Part shown: one piece after another, positions 47,707-58,225 of the stretch
Numbering within the stretch: position 1 is the first letter of the stretch
Layout of the letters: each line of letters opens with the position of its first letter
Assembly: GCA_963971405.1 (NCBI GenBank)
Contig: OZ020486.1
Span: 6,037,419 to 6,101,418, forward strand
DNA: 64,000 bases
Source of the DNA: Psococerastis gibbosa
Lineage: Eukaryota; Arthropoda; Insecta; Psocodea; Psocidae
Direction: 5' to 3'
Program-made: the position numbers and the translations under genes
Notes under the pieces: model-generated
What the model saw: only the letters and a program-made list of their open reading frames with translations
Told to the model about the DNA's origin: nothing
Database searches by the model: none

Positions 47707-49219
47707 GCATCGATTTCCGGGCAAACTACTCGGTCGATTTTGATGAAATTTGGCATGTAGCTTCACAAAAATCATACCTCGAGATAGTTTTTTTTATTTG
47801 GGGCTAACTCAATTTGGGGGGGGGGGGGGGGGGGTTTCATTCTCAAAAAACTCCAAAAAAACGTCAAAAAAAATTATTTCTCAAAAACGGCTCCAACGAT
47901 TTCTTTTAAATTCACATCTATTCTAGTCGTTCTTAATGTTGATAAAATGCGGGGGGTCGCTTACCCCTTGATAGTTTGCTTCTGGGGGTAAAAAAATAAA
48001 AATAACTTAATTTTAATGAAAAATGACTAAAAAATAATATTTCTGCGAAACTTTTCTATCGATGATTTCTACCTTCAGGCATGTTTTAGGTGTTAAGTTG
48101 AGTAACGAAACCGGACAGTCGGCTTTCCCAAAAACCTATTTGCTTTTGCGCAAAAAATTTTTTTTGAAAAAATGATAGAAACTTCACGCTGAAATGCATT
48201 GCATGCCCTGCCATTATTACTGTGTTGTAATGTGTTTTAAATATATTGAGGTTACCTCACCTCCAGTGACGTCAGGTGGACACCCCCCCCCCCCCCCGAG
48301 ATATCCGAAATTTAACCGTAGGAAAATTATTTACCATGAAATTATTCATTTTCTCTCCCTACTAATTGATAAATTGGAAAGCATGTTCGAGTAAACTCGG
48401 ACCGGTTCTTTGTTATTATTTTTAAAAAAACGTGCTACTAATTAGGGAAGTGTTTAATAAAAAAATACTAAAACGGGTATTCGTTCTTTTCTCAATATTT
48501 TTCAATCTTATACTTTTCTTACAATACTTACCATATAGGAAATTTGGGATACAACATGGCGGATGACAATACCCGGGTATATAGTGCCTTAACGTTATCT
48601 ATTTCGATAGGTATACTAATTGATAAATTATAAATAGGATTTACGGGTTCACCTATACCGGTTCTTTAAATTAAACTATTATGTGTAGCCTAAAAGCTGA
48701 ATTTCCTACCATAGCTACAATAAAAATGGTGAATCATAGGAAAAATTTGGAAATTCTATCAATGTAATAATTTTATGAATCCAACCGCGCACTACTTTCA
48801 GTTATGGTCCAGTGGTTAAGACGACGTCCCGGTCAGGCGTAAATCGTGGGTTCGAATCCCGCCAAGTTCAGTTTCTTTTATACCCCTAATTTCGGTTTCC
48901 ATCTGTCCTGCAAGAGTTTTCATGTTCTGACGACGTAACGTCATAGCTCAATACAGGTAGGGTGCTGCGTGCACATTTTTCAAATTGTTCTCTTTACTGA
49001 AAATTGAGCACAATAATCATAAGAATTAGGGTACCTACCTTTTTCGTCCTCCCACAGCGGAAGTAACCCGATAATTTGAAGATAGCGAATGGGCAAAATG
49101 TTGCCGACATAGAAAGCACTTTCGCTCGTTTTCATATCTTCAAATTTATCTTCGATATCGACAGATATCACAGTAGATGTACTAGGTGCTGGTGCAACTC
49201 GAATTAATCGGTGAACCAT
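40629..49219 (-). CDS. Gustatory-receptor-like seven-TM chemoreceptor, five exons, 3' end not found
   Basis: Predicted ligand-gated membrane receptor of the insect 7tm_7 gustatory superfamily. Exons 49219-49039, 46765-46515, ~45878-45590, 43774-43487 and 40889-40629. Exons 1-2 join in phase 1, the rest in phase 0. Exon 1 carries YVGNILPIRYLQIIGLLPLW, the expected intracellular N-terminus and first TM. Exon 2 has two hydrophobic segments. Exon 4 includes LSVIYFSCLLDVLVGFSWFL then LKSIRDAGDQLESSFK. Exon 5 contains YFRTWRELANLTTAISDVFA and a long hydrophobic segment, like the TM6 region of sugar-receptor-type Grs. The TM7 exon with the family TY-x-x-x-x-Q motif was not located, so the gene is either incomplete or has a distant last exon. 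Family assignment is by pattern, not by search; an odorant receptor is less likely. Confidence 0.65.
40950..41345 (-). pseudogene. Non-LTR retrotransposon RT C-terminal fragment
   Basis: The minus-strand frame ends with IQGKIEGLKTPCRRRTAWLK and NLRQLFGKSTT, typical of the 3' end of RTE/CR1-like RT ORFs. Lies in receptor intron 4. Confidence 0.75.
41345..42042 (+). mobile_element. Divergent copy of the ~860-bp microsatellite family
   Basis: GTCTGTCTGTCTCTCTGTCTG near 41360, ACTACTACGTGGATTCTCAA-type middle and TCACTCGTACCGGTTCTT end parallel 47540-48415, but similarity is low. Confidence 0.6.
42301..43155 (-). mobile_element. ~860-bp microsatellite-family element
   Basis: AAGAACCGGTCCGAGTTTAC start, G tract at about 42417-42431, CAGACAGACAGA near 43003-43027 and the GTATAAATTGGA end. 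Near-identical to 13041-13905 over most of its length. Confidence 0.85.
43326..43402 (+). mobile_element. Non-LTR retrotransposon 3' end with TTTCA tail
   Basis: GGGTTAGCATGAAAACAAGA, CTTTATAGTCTTATT, then short TTTCAT repeats; matches 25228. Confidence 0.7.
43487..43774 (-). CDS. Receptor exon 4
   Basis: Acceptor TTGTTTCAG, donor CAAG/GTAAAT: 96 codons, phase 0 both ends. Contains two hydrophobic stretches separated by QAADGVKYKS. Confidence 0.7.
43898..44973. mobile_element. GGCG-family fold-back MITE interrupted by hAT-like element
   Basis: Left end AGGCGCCCATTCCACCGACC at 43898 and complement ending at 44973. The right arm is split at 44256/44939 by the inserted element; without it the MITE is about 390 bp. 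Confidence 0.9.
44257..44938. mobile_element. Non-autonomous hAT-like element nested in MITE
   Basis: 682 bp with 14-bp perfect terminal repeats CAGTGGCGGCTCGT and an exact 8-bp duplication TAAATAGC (44249-44256 and 44939-44946). Short frames inside show no transposase. Confidence 0.92.
45127..45279. repeat. Small fold-back element with GTAGCAGA core
   Basis: Arms AGGCGCCCATTCCACATACG and complement; both carry TCAATTTTTCATTGACGATT-type sequence. The centre has TAGCAGACATTAAAGACA and CTGCTACCACGTCA. Confidence 0.85.
45590..45878 (-). CDS. Receptor exon 3 (borders uncertain)
   Basis: The acceptor is probably the CAG before LVFLVGLHALAKNANLSWIV, in phase 0 with exon 2. Hydrophobic IVICPAVSLQFLNLLVQPLL follows. 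The donor is unclear: the only phase-0 candidate with a good GTATGA lies at the end of the open frame (near 45590), but the last ~45 codons look unlike a receptor, so the true end may be earlier. Confidence 0.45.
45880..46514. other. Receptor intron 2
   Basis: Two C tracts (46107-46115 and 46201-46211); no repeat copy or gene identified. Confidence 0.45.
46515..46765 (-). CDS. Receptor exon 2
   Basis: Acceptor TGTTTTTAG, donor TTTCAG/GTAGGT. 83 codons plus the split Gly. Hydrophobic runs around TLYSFVMVGAYFCGNIITIL and GLIFIIVEFFFPMIMVVG, then a polar ETKKIAFYVNEWRIFQ. Confidence 0.7.
46825..47539. other. Receptor intron 1, GC-richer segment at left
   Basis: 46850-47095 is GC-richer and looks retroelement-derived (GTGGGGTCAGCCGTCAGCGA), but has no second copy here. 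The rest is unassigned. Confidence 0.4.
47540..48415 (+). mobile_element. ~860-bp microsatellite-family element
   Basis: TTGCTTTCCAATTTATACGT start, a TCTG repeat at about 47666-47706, a G tract at 47817-47834, a C tract near 48285-48297, and end CTCGGACCGGTTCTT. In receptor intron 1. Confidence 0.85.
48800..48990 (+). mobile_element. tRNA-derived SINE with consensus pol III boxes
   Basis: A box TGGTCCAGTGG at 48805-48815 fits TRGYNNARNNG, and B box GGTTCGAATCC at 48849-48859 is perfect. No acceptor-stem pairing is seen, so it is a SINE head rather than a tRNA gene. The tail diverges after about 48960. Confidence 0.65.
49039..49219 (-). CDS. Receptor exon 1
   Basis: 60 codons plus one base from ATG at 49219 to AAAG/GTAGGT. 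The N-terminus (MVHRLIRVAPAPSTSTVISV) is hydrophilic; a TM-like ILPIRYLQIIGLLPLW closes the exon. Confidence 0.65.
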
Positions 49220-50261
49220 TTCTCTGAAGGCCTACTTCGTTACGGCTGATGAGGTACAGTAAGTGCTGCAGAATGCAGATGTCTTAGTGTATTACACTGC
49301 ACTGCCCACCACGGTAATACTGAAATGGTCTAAATAATAAAAATTGTAGCCTTCGTAGATGTTAAGATGTGTCTTTACATATTGCATGCAGGGGAGTACT
49401 GACAATTACCCCATCACTTTGAGTAGTTGTATCTCTGAATTTTGAACAAGGTGTGTTGGAAGGCTACAGAATAGTCCAGTGGGTGAAGAACTGGATAATG
49501 AAATTGAAGGTCAAGGTTAAAAACTCTGCATAAAAGGAAAACTTTTACATTTGACCTGGGTCCACTCCTGGGGGGGGGGGGGCAGTCAAAATGAAGAAGT
49601 ACCTCATACGAAATTCATGACATTTGGGAAATCATGAAATAAATAAATAGCACGGAGCGGACTTCATTACTGACTTTCCTAAGGTTGTCAAAAATTTTGA
49701 AGGCCGAAAGGCAAGGAAAATACATTTGTGTTAATTCTGATCTAGCTTTGAGGTCTATTTTTTAGCATTGGTGTTTGCCGAAGTTAATAAAAGTATGTCT
49801 TGAGAGTTTACTCCTTATAAAGGGTCACATTCTTGGAATTTCCTTTCGCAACATTTTGTTTTAAGGGATAGGAGGCGGTGGGAGACTTGTTGCACAGGGC
49901 GGCGAAATATCAAGGCCGGGGCCAGATGAGGGGGCCTCCTGATTACAGTGGATTCCGAACCGCTTGACTTCAGTCTGACACATGGAGAATTATATCTAAT
50001 TAGACAGAGGGGGAAAGGTGGCGGTATGGGACCAGTGACTTTCTTTAGGAAAGGAATCAAGACGGCTTTCTCCAGCAACTCAACAACCGCCTCACACAAT
50101 TACCAAATCCCAGACCAACAAGTCTATCTATCATATACACGGTCATTGAGGCCAGTATTTCTGATTGTTTGGGCTGCAGGTGGCTGCAACTCGATTACCG
50201 ATGAGAAGCACAGTGTTTCCACAAGCTGTCGCAAATGTCCATAAGTAAGTAAATAAATAAA
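49220..50261. other. Upstream of receptor gene, mostly unassigned
   Basis: G tract near 49571-49582. A fragment CTCCTGATTACAGTGGATTC at 49937 belongs to the GATTATAGTGGATTCCGAACC family. No promoter element recognised. Confidence 0.45.
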
Positions 50262-51288
50262 TATTGGCTTTTTGCTTTCCAATTTATACGTAGTGTAAGG
50301 AAAGCTTTGTGACGGTCAAAATTTTCGACTCCGATGATTTCTACGGATTTACACGTTTTGAGGTCTCAGGAACCCAAAAAAGGGGTTTTTACGAAATGTC
50401 GGTCTGTCGCTCTGTCTGTCTGTCTGTAGTTTTCTGTCTTTTCATCGATTTCCGGGCAAACTACTCGGTCGATTTTGATGAAATGTGGCATGTAGGTTTA
50501 CAAAAATCATACCTTGGGAACTTTATTTTTATTTTGGGCCAATTCAATTTGGGGGGGTTTTACTCTAAAAAAAAAATCCAAAAAAACGTCTAAAAAAATT
50601 ATTTCTCAAAAACGGCTCCAACGATTTCTTTTAAATTCACACATATTGCAGTCGTTATTAATGTTAAAAATGCGGGGGGTCGCTAGCCCCTTGATAGTTT
50701 GCTTCTGGTGGTAAAAAACTAAAAATAACTGGCCATGCTTCGGGGGGCATGTAAAGCAGGCGGTCCCGGGCTTTCCTAGTTGAGTGTAAGGGAGGGCTTA
50801 TAGCCCTAACTCCGCTAGGTTGGCTTAGTAATAGAACAAAAAAGTCGATATTTAAGTCGATATTTAAATTTTAATGAAGAATGACTAAAAAATAATTTTT
50901 CTGCGAAACCTTTCTATCGATGATTTCTACCTTCAGGCATGTTTTAGGTGTTAAATTGAGTAACGAAGGTTGCTTTCCCAAAAATCTTTTTGGTTTTAAT
51001 CAAAAAATTATTTTTTGAAAAAATGATAGAAAATTCGCGCTCAAATGCATTGCGTGCCCTGCCATTATTGCTGTGTGTTAATTGTGGCTGTGTTGACTGA
51101 CCTATATAGAATTTATTTCACTTCCAGTGACGTCAGTTGGACAACCCCCCCCCCCCCCCCCCGAGATATTGGAAATTTAACCACTGGACAATTATTTACC
51201 ACGAAATTACTCATATTCTCTATCTACTAATGTTGATAAATTGGAAAGTATGTTCGAGTAAACTCGGACCGGTTCTTTTCTTCCATTA
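50262..51288 (+). mobile_element. ~860-bp microsatellite-family element with nested SINE
   Basis: Same start and end as 47540-48415, interrupted at about 50731-50868 by a SINE A fragment; C tract at 51145-51162. Confidence 0.85.
50731..50868 (+). mobile_element. SINE A fragment nested in the ~860-bp element
   Basis: GGCCATGCTTCGGGGGGCAT through GTTGGCTTAGTAATAGAACA; lacks the tRNA-like head. The flanking sequence resumes as TTAATGAAGAATGAC. Confidence 0.75.
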
Positions 51289-51289
51289 C

Positions 51290-51470
51290 TAAGATAACCT
51301 TGCGGAGTTAGGGCCATAAAGTCCTCTCTTGCACTCAACGGGGAAGACCCGGGACTGCCTGCTTTACATGCCCTCCGAAGCATGGCCAGAAATTGTAGCA
51401 AAGTGTGGGACTGGAACCAACAACCTTTCGGGTGAAAGTCAAAGTCTCTACCACAAGTCTATTCGTCCGT
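51290..51470 (-). mobile_element. tRNA-derived SINE (family A)
   Basis: Complement of the family: CCATTACTAAGATAACCTTG, GGGAAGACCCGGGACTGCCT and GGGACTGGAACCAACAACCT (B box with one change). Confidence 0.75.
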
Positions 51471-51704
51471 ATATGGTATGGCTGTAGCAGGAAATTCTGC
51501 GGCAAAATACGTTTAGTAGCATTACAGTATTATCAATTAATTCCCTTGTCTTATAAATGTTGCAGCCTCGCATGCCCTCTTTAGCCTAGTTTCCTTGGTA
51601 ACGAGTAAATGTGTTCATACATAAATAAACTGACCTACATCGTATACAATATCACAATTCACTAGACTGTCAGTCCATCCCTCCCCTTGAAAGACAACTA
51701 TAAT

Positions 51705-52548
51705 GAACCGGTCCGAGTTTACTCGAACATGCTTTCCAATTTATCATTTAGTAGAGAGAGAAAATGATAAATTTCATGGTAAATAATTTTCCTATGGTTA
51801 AATTTCGGATATCACGGGGGGGGGGGGGGGGGGGTTCGTCCGCCTGACGTCGCTGGAAGTGACGTAAATTCTAGATAGGACAGACCAACGTATTACCACA
51901 CAGCAATACTGGCAGGGCACGCAATGCATTTGAGCGTAAATTTGCTTTACTTAAATTTTTTTTTGCATAAAACCAAATAGTTTTTTGGGAAGGCAAACAA
52001 TCCGGTTCCGTTACTCAATTTAACACCTAAAACATGCCTGAAGGTAGAAATCATCGATAGAAAGGTTTCGCAGAAAAATTATTTATTATTTATCATTTTT
52101 CATTAAAATTAAGTTATTTTTATTTTTTTTACCCCAAGAAGCAAACTATCAAGGGGTAAGCTACCCCCCGCATTTCATTATCAACATTAATAACGACTAG
52201 AATATATGTGAATTTAAAAGAAATCCTTGTAGCCGTTTTTGAGAAATAATTTTTTTAGACTTTATGGAGTTTTTTGAGAATAAAACCCCCCCAATTTGAG
52301 TTAGCCCAAAATTAAAAAATATTTCCGAGGCATAATTTTTTTGAGCCTACATGTCAAATTCCACCGAGTAGTTAGCCCGGAAATCGATGAACAGACAGAA
52401 AGAGCGACAGACAGACATTTCGTAAAAACCACTTTTTTGGGTTCCTGGGACCTCAAAACGTGTAAATCCGTTGAAATCTCGGAATCGAAAATTTCGACCA
52501 TCACAAAGCTTTCGTTATAGTACGTATATAAATTGGAAAGCAATAACA
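51705..52548 (-). mobile_element. ~860-bp microsatellite-family element
   Basis: AACCGGTCCGAGTTTACTCG start, G tract near 51816-51833, AAAGAGCGACAGACAGACAT near 52405, and the ATATAAATTGGAAAGCAATA end. Confidence 0.85.
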
Positions 52549-54116
52549 ATTTAACATACAGTATGTGGTTATGTTTATTACGGGTACTCGTAGAGCTCTG
52601 TCTAGAAGAGATGGGATATTCGAACCCGCATTGAAAGAGTTTTTGAATCCTGGAGTATACAGAAAACATGTAGTAATAGTAGTAGTAGTGTTCGTCGGGT
52701 TAATAACGATTTAGGCCTCATATTTGGGCCCATAGAGCGACCCCGACTTGACTGTCCTACGCCAGCCCATAGGACAATGGACCTCCTGATTATAGTGGAT
52801 ACAGAGAGCATACAGTATGTCGCTATGTTTATTCTAGTTCGGGTTCTCGTAGAGTTCTGTATAGAAGAGATGGGATATTCAAGCCGGTAAAAATAGTTTT
52901 TGAATCCTGGGGTCATCTGCTACGTTTTTTCTGCGGCTGGTCATTGGAGACAGAGCCGTAGCCAGACAATTTTTCGGGGGGGGGGGGCATCTGACGTCAC
53001 CGGAAGTGAGGTAACCTCAATAAAACTCCATTCTATCTATTCGGGGGGGGGGGGGTGGTCCGTGATATTAAAAAATATATTATTGCTGAAACGCGGATCT
53101 AATAATATGGAACTCTAGGTGCTCGATACGACCGAAAGATAAAAGGGAGCAACTGGGGTAGTTAGGCATATTAAACAAGACGTGGGCCTGTGCAAACCTA
53201 TCGTACTTCAAAACGTATTCCAAAAATTAAGGAATTTCGAAATCTCGTACCTCAACCTTCCGGATCGTAGTGTCTATTCCCTACCGACTGGACTGCGTTG
53301 ATGGCTAGAAGAAAAAAAATTTGTTGTGCTGCTTCATAAGCTAAGCATAGACCTCGTAAAGTTATTCTAATTAATATCGTCGGTATAGCCTAAAGGTCAG
53401 TTTTAGACGGCTATCTCCGGTCATCTGCATGTAAATGAGTTGTAAGGAGGTTAATGGTCATCAACGTGAAGGATTTACCTTTTAGGGGGGATAATTTTGG
53501 AGTAGTGGGTTGGGGGGGGGGGGGTAATTGCCCACCTACAGGTCAGCTGCAGGCAAGTTTATAATGACCCGGCAGAGGAACCAAAAGGATGCTTGGTTTG
53601 AGGGGGGGGGGGAGAAGGGACGCTGAAGATGAAACCTTTCCTGTTCTTATTGAATTATAAACCACGAATAGCCCTGGGATACTAGAGGATTCAGCCCTGA
53701 ACGAAAAATTTTATACGAGTGCTTTCAATTTAATTCAATTCAATTTATTTATTTGTCTCAAAAATATTTGTACAAGTTAAATTGGCTTTAACCACAGGCA
53801 GCATGGCCGTGCGTGGTTTTTCATAGAAACGATATGACGAAACAATACAATGCATCATACATGCATGATGTCATTCTATATGATATACAATGTAACAATT
53901 TTTGTTTTCGTCAATATTTATTAGTAGATTAGTAGGGCTAGTTTATGATTATTAATTAATGCATGCAGTTATTGGTTAGTTAGTTCCAGGGTTATTAGTT
54001 AGGGTCAAATTGGGTTGGTAAGGGCGTTTTATGGTTTTCACAGTTAGGTCTTTTTCAAGGGGGAGAGGAAAGTGTGCAAGTGAGCTTTACATCTCGTGCC
54101 CCTCCCCAGTGGCGGC
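52549..54116. other. Intergenic, direct duplication and G tracts
   Basis: 52580-52630 and 52840-52905 share GTAGA(G/A)(C/T)TCTGT, AGAAGAGATGGGATATTC and TTTTTGAATCCTGG, a short tandem duplication. A GTAACCTC repeat piece lies at 52965-53040. Several G tracts (52976, 53043, 53512, 53601). No gene. Confidence 0.5.
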
Positions 54117-54366
54117 GCTAGAAATTTTATGGTGGGGGGCCATGGGGGGGACATGACATCTATTTGGGAGGCCAATAAAAAAACAAAACATTTTTCACTG
54201 GGAGTAGGTATAATGAAAGTAAGTAACTTGTAGTCTTGTAACCAGTTGTAATTCTGATGTTTTTTAATTACAAAAATTCTGCTAACTATATATAAAATCA
54301 CTCAAAAGTGGGGGGGGGGCAGGGGGGCCGGAGAAACTTTCGGGCACCCCCGTAGCGCCGCCACTG
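54117..54366. mobile_element. hAT-like MITE, uninterrupted relative of 14147-18603
   Basis: CAGTGGCGGCGCTAGAAATT start and GTAGCGCCGCCACTG end. Internal AAAACA..TTTTCA(C/T)TGGGAGTAGGTATA matches 14190-14222. Flanks are C-rich, so the target duplication is ambiguous. Confidence 0.85.
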
Positions 54367-54630
54367 CCCCCCCCCCTGAATAAAATCCACAATCCGCTTA
54401 TGCCCAGAGACTGGTGCCTGCTGAGAATGGGTAACGTTTCGCGGATTAGAGGGGTTGCTAAAAATATTTCTTTGTATTCTTAACTAAGAACTAGGCTATA
54501 TGAAATAAATAAATACCGGGACGTATGGTAAGTGCTAGGCTAGTGCTAGTGCACCATGTTGTTTCTCCTAGAAACCAACAGAAACATCGGGATCTGGCAT
54601 TTTGACAATGCTAGAACTCGTGGAACATTT
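54367..54630. other. Spacer
   Basis: No feature recognised. Confidence 0.4.
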
Positions 54631-54878
54631 GAGTTGCCTATTAGCAAAAACAACCCTCTCCATTTTTTTCAGTTTTGAGATATTGGCGCCATTTTTTTTA
54701 TTTTTCAATACTCTATCCGATGAATCAGATATTGAGACGCAAAAGCAATTCTAATACTGATAAAATTAGCTTTAAAAACTGTAATGTTATACCTCATGGC
54801 GTTGCGGCACAGCAGTTTTTTGCGGTTTCTGAAAAATCGACCTGGGTGGACAGGATTGCTTTTGCTAATAGACAACTC
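54631..54878. mobile_element. MITE, GAGTTGCCTATTAG family
   Basis: Second copy, reverse of 21230-21481, flanked by ATTT on both sides. Confidence 0.85.
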
Positions 54879-55439
54879 ATTTGTACATTTTCGATTGTGC
54901 TACAAATTTTAGCCTCAATTCTCTCGAATGTTGATTTTGGTCACTTGCACCCTTTGGCACCGCGAGAGAGCCGGAGGATGATATGTATGGAGTTGCCGCC
55001 AACCAATCGTTGAGATTGTGATTTCAGAAGAAGAATATGAAGAGAATGTTCGGCGAGTTGTGAGACTTGTTGAAAAATGAAATTAGTTTGTAAGCTATTC
55101 TTATCTAAGATATAGGTGAGATTTTTGAAAGAGACAAATTATATACAGACACATATTTTCATTTTCAAATTTCAATACTTTATTTCTAAGAAATACAGTA
55201 TACAAAGTGGGACTCCTTCCATTTAGGTTTGTTTATTACTGGTACGAGTATAAAAACAATCAATAAAAATGATCGGGAACAATTACCAAAATTTAAATTT
55301 ATACTTGAGTCTTGAGGTGACCGACGTTACGAACGTTTGAGTGGCAAAGTTTAAGATTTTACGATTGATTAAAATCACATAACTAATTGAAATTACGTTA
55401 CGTTTCCATTTTTTCTGCAATAGGAACTACTAAAATTTC
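54879..55439. other. Intergenic, nothing recognised
   Basis: AT-rich, no gene. Confidence 0.4.
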
Positions 55440-55794
55440 TTACGGCCTTACCATGTTGATTCCATTAGAGCAGAGCATGATTCAAACTGCAGCAATCTTG
55501 GTAGTGTGCACAGCGTTGGCAGGGGAACCTGGTGGGACATGATAACGCGCTTCGGCAGTATAAGTCGAGTCCTGGTCACCTCCGATTAAATCGTGTGACT
55601 TTACCATGTTCCCCAAGTGGTTCGGAACCACTATAATCAGGAGACCCACCCTGCTAGTCAACTCCAATTTCCCCGAGGTGAAAGAGTCTGCCCTTAGGGA
55701 GCCTCAAGTTAACAAACAGACTCAATCCACCAGCCAGGCTGAGTGCTGACAGGGTTGCTTAAAGCAGAAATGCTGAAAGCAGGCGTTAGAAACA
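55440..55794 (-). mobile_element. Interspersed repeat, GATTATAGTGGATTCCGAACC family
   Basis: Close inverse copy of 36747-37083, ending in the complement of AACGCCTGCTTTC. Confidence 0.8.
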
Positions 55795-56575
55795 ACAACA
55801 ACTAGAATTTCTGTCTAGATTTGCTAAAAATGTCGCCTGCATTAATTCGGCTTACTTAAAATCGTCACGACGCGTGACCGGCGTAATTTTTGTAATACTT
55901 TTTTATTGTTATTTCCACATGAAAGATATTAATGTAAAAATTTACTGCAGAACCCGTAAAAATAATTTTATAATCAACCTACCGTCATAAAACTAAATTA
56001 ATTACTTGTTAATTCAGAAATAATCCATGGACCGCAAAGACTTCAGATCTAGTTAGCGCGACCCACTATAGCTGCCACAAGCCTTAAAAGGTACCGTAAA
56101 AGTAAGGAAGGCAATAATATGGTTTGAATTCATTTTTGAAATGAAGACGCTGAATGCTAACCAAAACTTCCTCGGGAAAAAATGTTTATTCGGGTCATTT
56201 TCAAAATTATTGCCGGTAACGCGTCTGGTGTTTTCTTATTTAACTATGATCATAATTAAACTTCTAATAGACTACCAGTTGCACAATATTGAACTACAAG
56301 TTTGCTTTTGCATAAAAAGTGTCACTCTTATTTCAAATCTGCCATTTTTTTCATCTTTTAGAATTTTTTATTGACCGTGGAGGAGAAAAGGCTATGTCCC
56401 CAAAGACTAGCGGTTGCATTATGTCTAGAAGCTGCAGTGTTTTTTATTATAATTAATCCAAAATAAACCTAAACTTAATTTTTAGCAATGAAGGCTTACT
56501 GTTTATTACATTTTCACAACTAGATACGTGATACTTCTTCAGATATTGGTAATTTTATGTCTGTCCCCCAAGATT
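55795..56575. other. Intergenic, nothing recognised
   Basis: AT-rich; the open frame at 56141-56374 has no recognisable product. Confidence 0.4.
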
Positions 56576-57177
56576 GTAATGAATGTTACTGTAATGAACG
56601 TAACCGAAATATTTTCAAATTGCGAACCTTTTTTATGGCCCATCTAGGGCTCTTAACAACTTGCTTTATATTCATAGATTGGCGGTATGAGTTGTTTGCT
56701 CTAAACACTTCATTCTGAAATATTAAGGTAAGTAGCTTAAATGTTACTAGGTTTTTTTTATTCAAAGTAATGAATGTTACCAAACTTTTAGGCACACATA
56801 ATTATCGGGTGATATAGTTATTTTACATTCAGAGAGATAGTTGCAGCAGCTAACGATAGGATCCTTAACCAAACCGGGTCGGTATGAATAACAGCTTGTG
56901 CGGGCATAATGCCTATATTTTATTTAATGACTGTTACCTGTAATGAATGTTACTGAAAAGTACAAATAGTAACAGTCATTATGGGACATTAAAACCAAAG
57001 TAACGTTCATTACATTCAGTACTCAGTAAAAAAAAGACAAGAGCATAATTTTTCAAGTATCATCCGGACATGAGAAAAGAACACATAGGAAACTTGCCAG
57101 CATAAGATATTTGCTCAGTAACATTTATTTTTTGTATTTAAGGAACGGACCTCGTGCTGTCCGGTAACATTCATTAC
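56576..57177. repeat. Cluster of GTAATGAATGTTAC motifs in both orientations
   Basis: 14-mers or near-matches at 56576, 56591, 56767, 56925, 56940, 56969 (inverted), 57000 (inverted) and 57164 (inverted), plus a weaker one at 57118. The motif is a near-palindrome. Spacings are irregular. Confidence 0.75.
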
Positions 57178-57814
57178 AGTTCATACCAACACTTGGACAA
57201 AAATGTTCAAAATCTCAGAACTCATTTAGAACAAAGGCCATGGTAACCAAGTATAGCAACATTTTTTTTGCTTAACTTCTTTGTACTTTCATGTCAAAAA
57301 ACAGGATCTGCAATATTCGATAGTGGCAATAAATTTTAAATGACCCATTCACTAAATAAATATAGCCTACATAGAATTTCAATCAACCTAACCTAAAGTG
57401 GACAAGGACATCACTGGCAACGCGGAAAATGTCGATCATTGGGTTTATTAAATTAGCCCTGCATTCGACCGAGATGCATCCCCAGCTGATGTATAGGGGA
57501 AGTGCCCTCTCCTGCCCCCCCTCCAGCAGTTAGGGGGTTGCAATTATTCAAAAAAAATTCCGATTTGTCTGAAAGGGGAGAGCTCCGTCCGTAATAATTA
57601 CGCATTGCAAGACACAACGGTATCCAGTGACAATTATAACACAGCCCCAGTGAAATATAATTTTTTGCTTTATTGTAGACTAAGGGTAGAGAGTAGGGAC
57701 ATCCGATTCCATTCGAGCCAATTCTGGAATCGAGTAATAACTTTCTATTACCTAGAATATGCAATCGATTCAGAGTGGTATCGATTCGTTTTTGTCGGTT
57801 CCGTATCGATTGAT
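57178..57814. other. Intergenic, nothing recognised
   Basis: No gene or repeat copy identified; possible SINE scrap near 57700-57800. Confidence 0.4.
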
Positions 57815-58015
57815 TCAAATAAATAAATAAATAAGGACTTTTTGTTGTTTCTTTTAATAAGCCAACCTAGCGGAGTTAGGGCTATAAAGCCCTCTCTTAC
57901 ATTCAAATAGGAAGGCCCGGGACCACCTGCTTTACATACCCTCTGATGCATGGCCAGAAAATGTAGTCAGTGTGGGACTCGAGCCAACACCGTCCCACTA
58001 CGCCACATGTCCTGA
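57815..58015 (-). mobile_element. tRNA-derived SINE (family A)
   Basis: AAATAAATAAATAAGG tail complement, AAGCCAACCTAGCGGAGTTA, GGAAGGCCCGGGACCACCTG and GTGTGGGACTCGAGCC (B box complement). Confidence 0.75.
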
Positions 58016-58039
58016 CAAATACTGAATCATTTGCTGTTG

Positions 58040-58225
58040 ACCTGCTCAGGGACGGATCCAGCCCATTTTTTTTTTGGGGGGGGGGGGGTTAAAATAGGAA
58101 AAACTTATGTAGGATCGACTAAATTAGAGCGTAATAACTTAATTTACAATAGATTTACCAAATTTTGGGGGCCAACTACCCCCCCTACCCCCCCCCCTAC
58201 CCCCCCCCCCTACCCCCCCTGTATC
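58040..58225. repeat. Short element with G and C tracts (ACGGATCCAGCCCATTT)
   Basis: GACGGATCCAGCCCATTTT at 58050 and TACCCCCCCCCC tracts at 58180-58215. The start resembles 24825-24845. Confidence 0.5.

Noticed and set aside
48805..48870. Functional tRNA gene
   Set aside because: A and B boxes fit, but no acceptor stem pairs and a degenerate sister copy exists at 31000; best explained as a SINE head.
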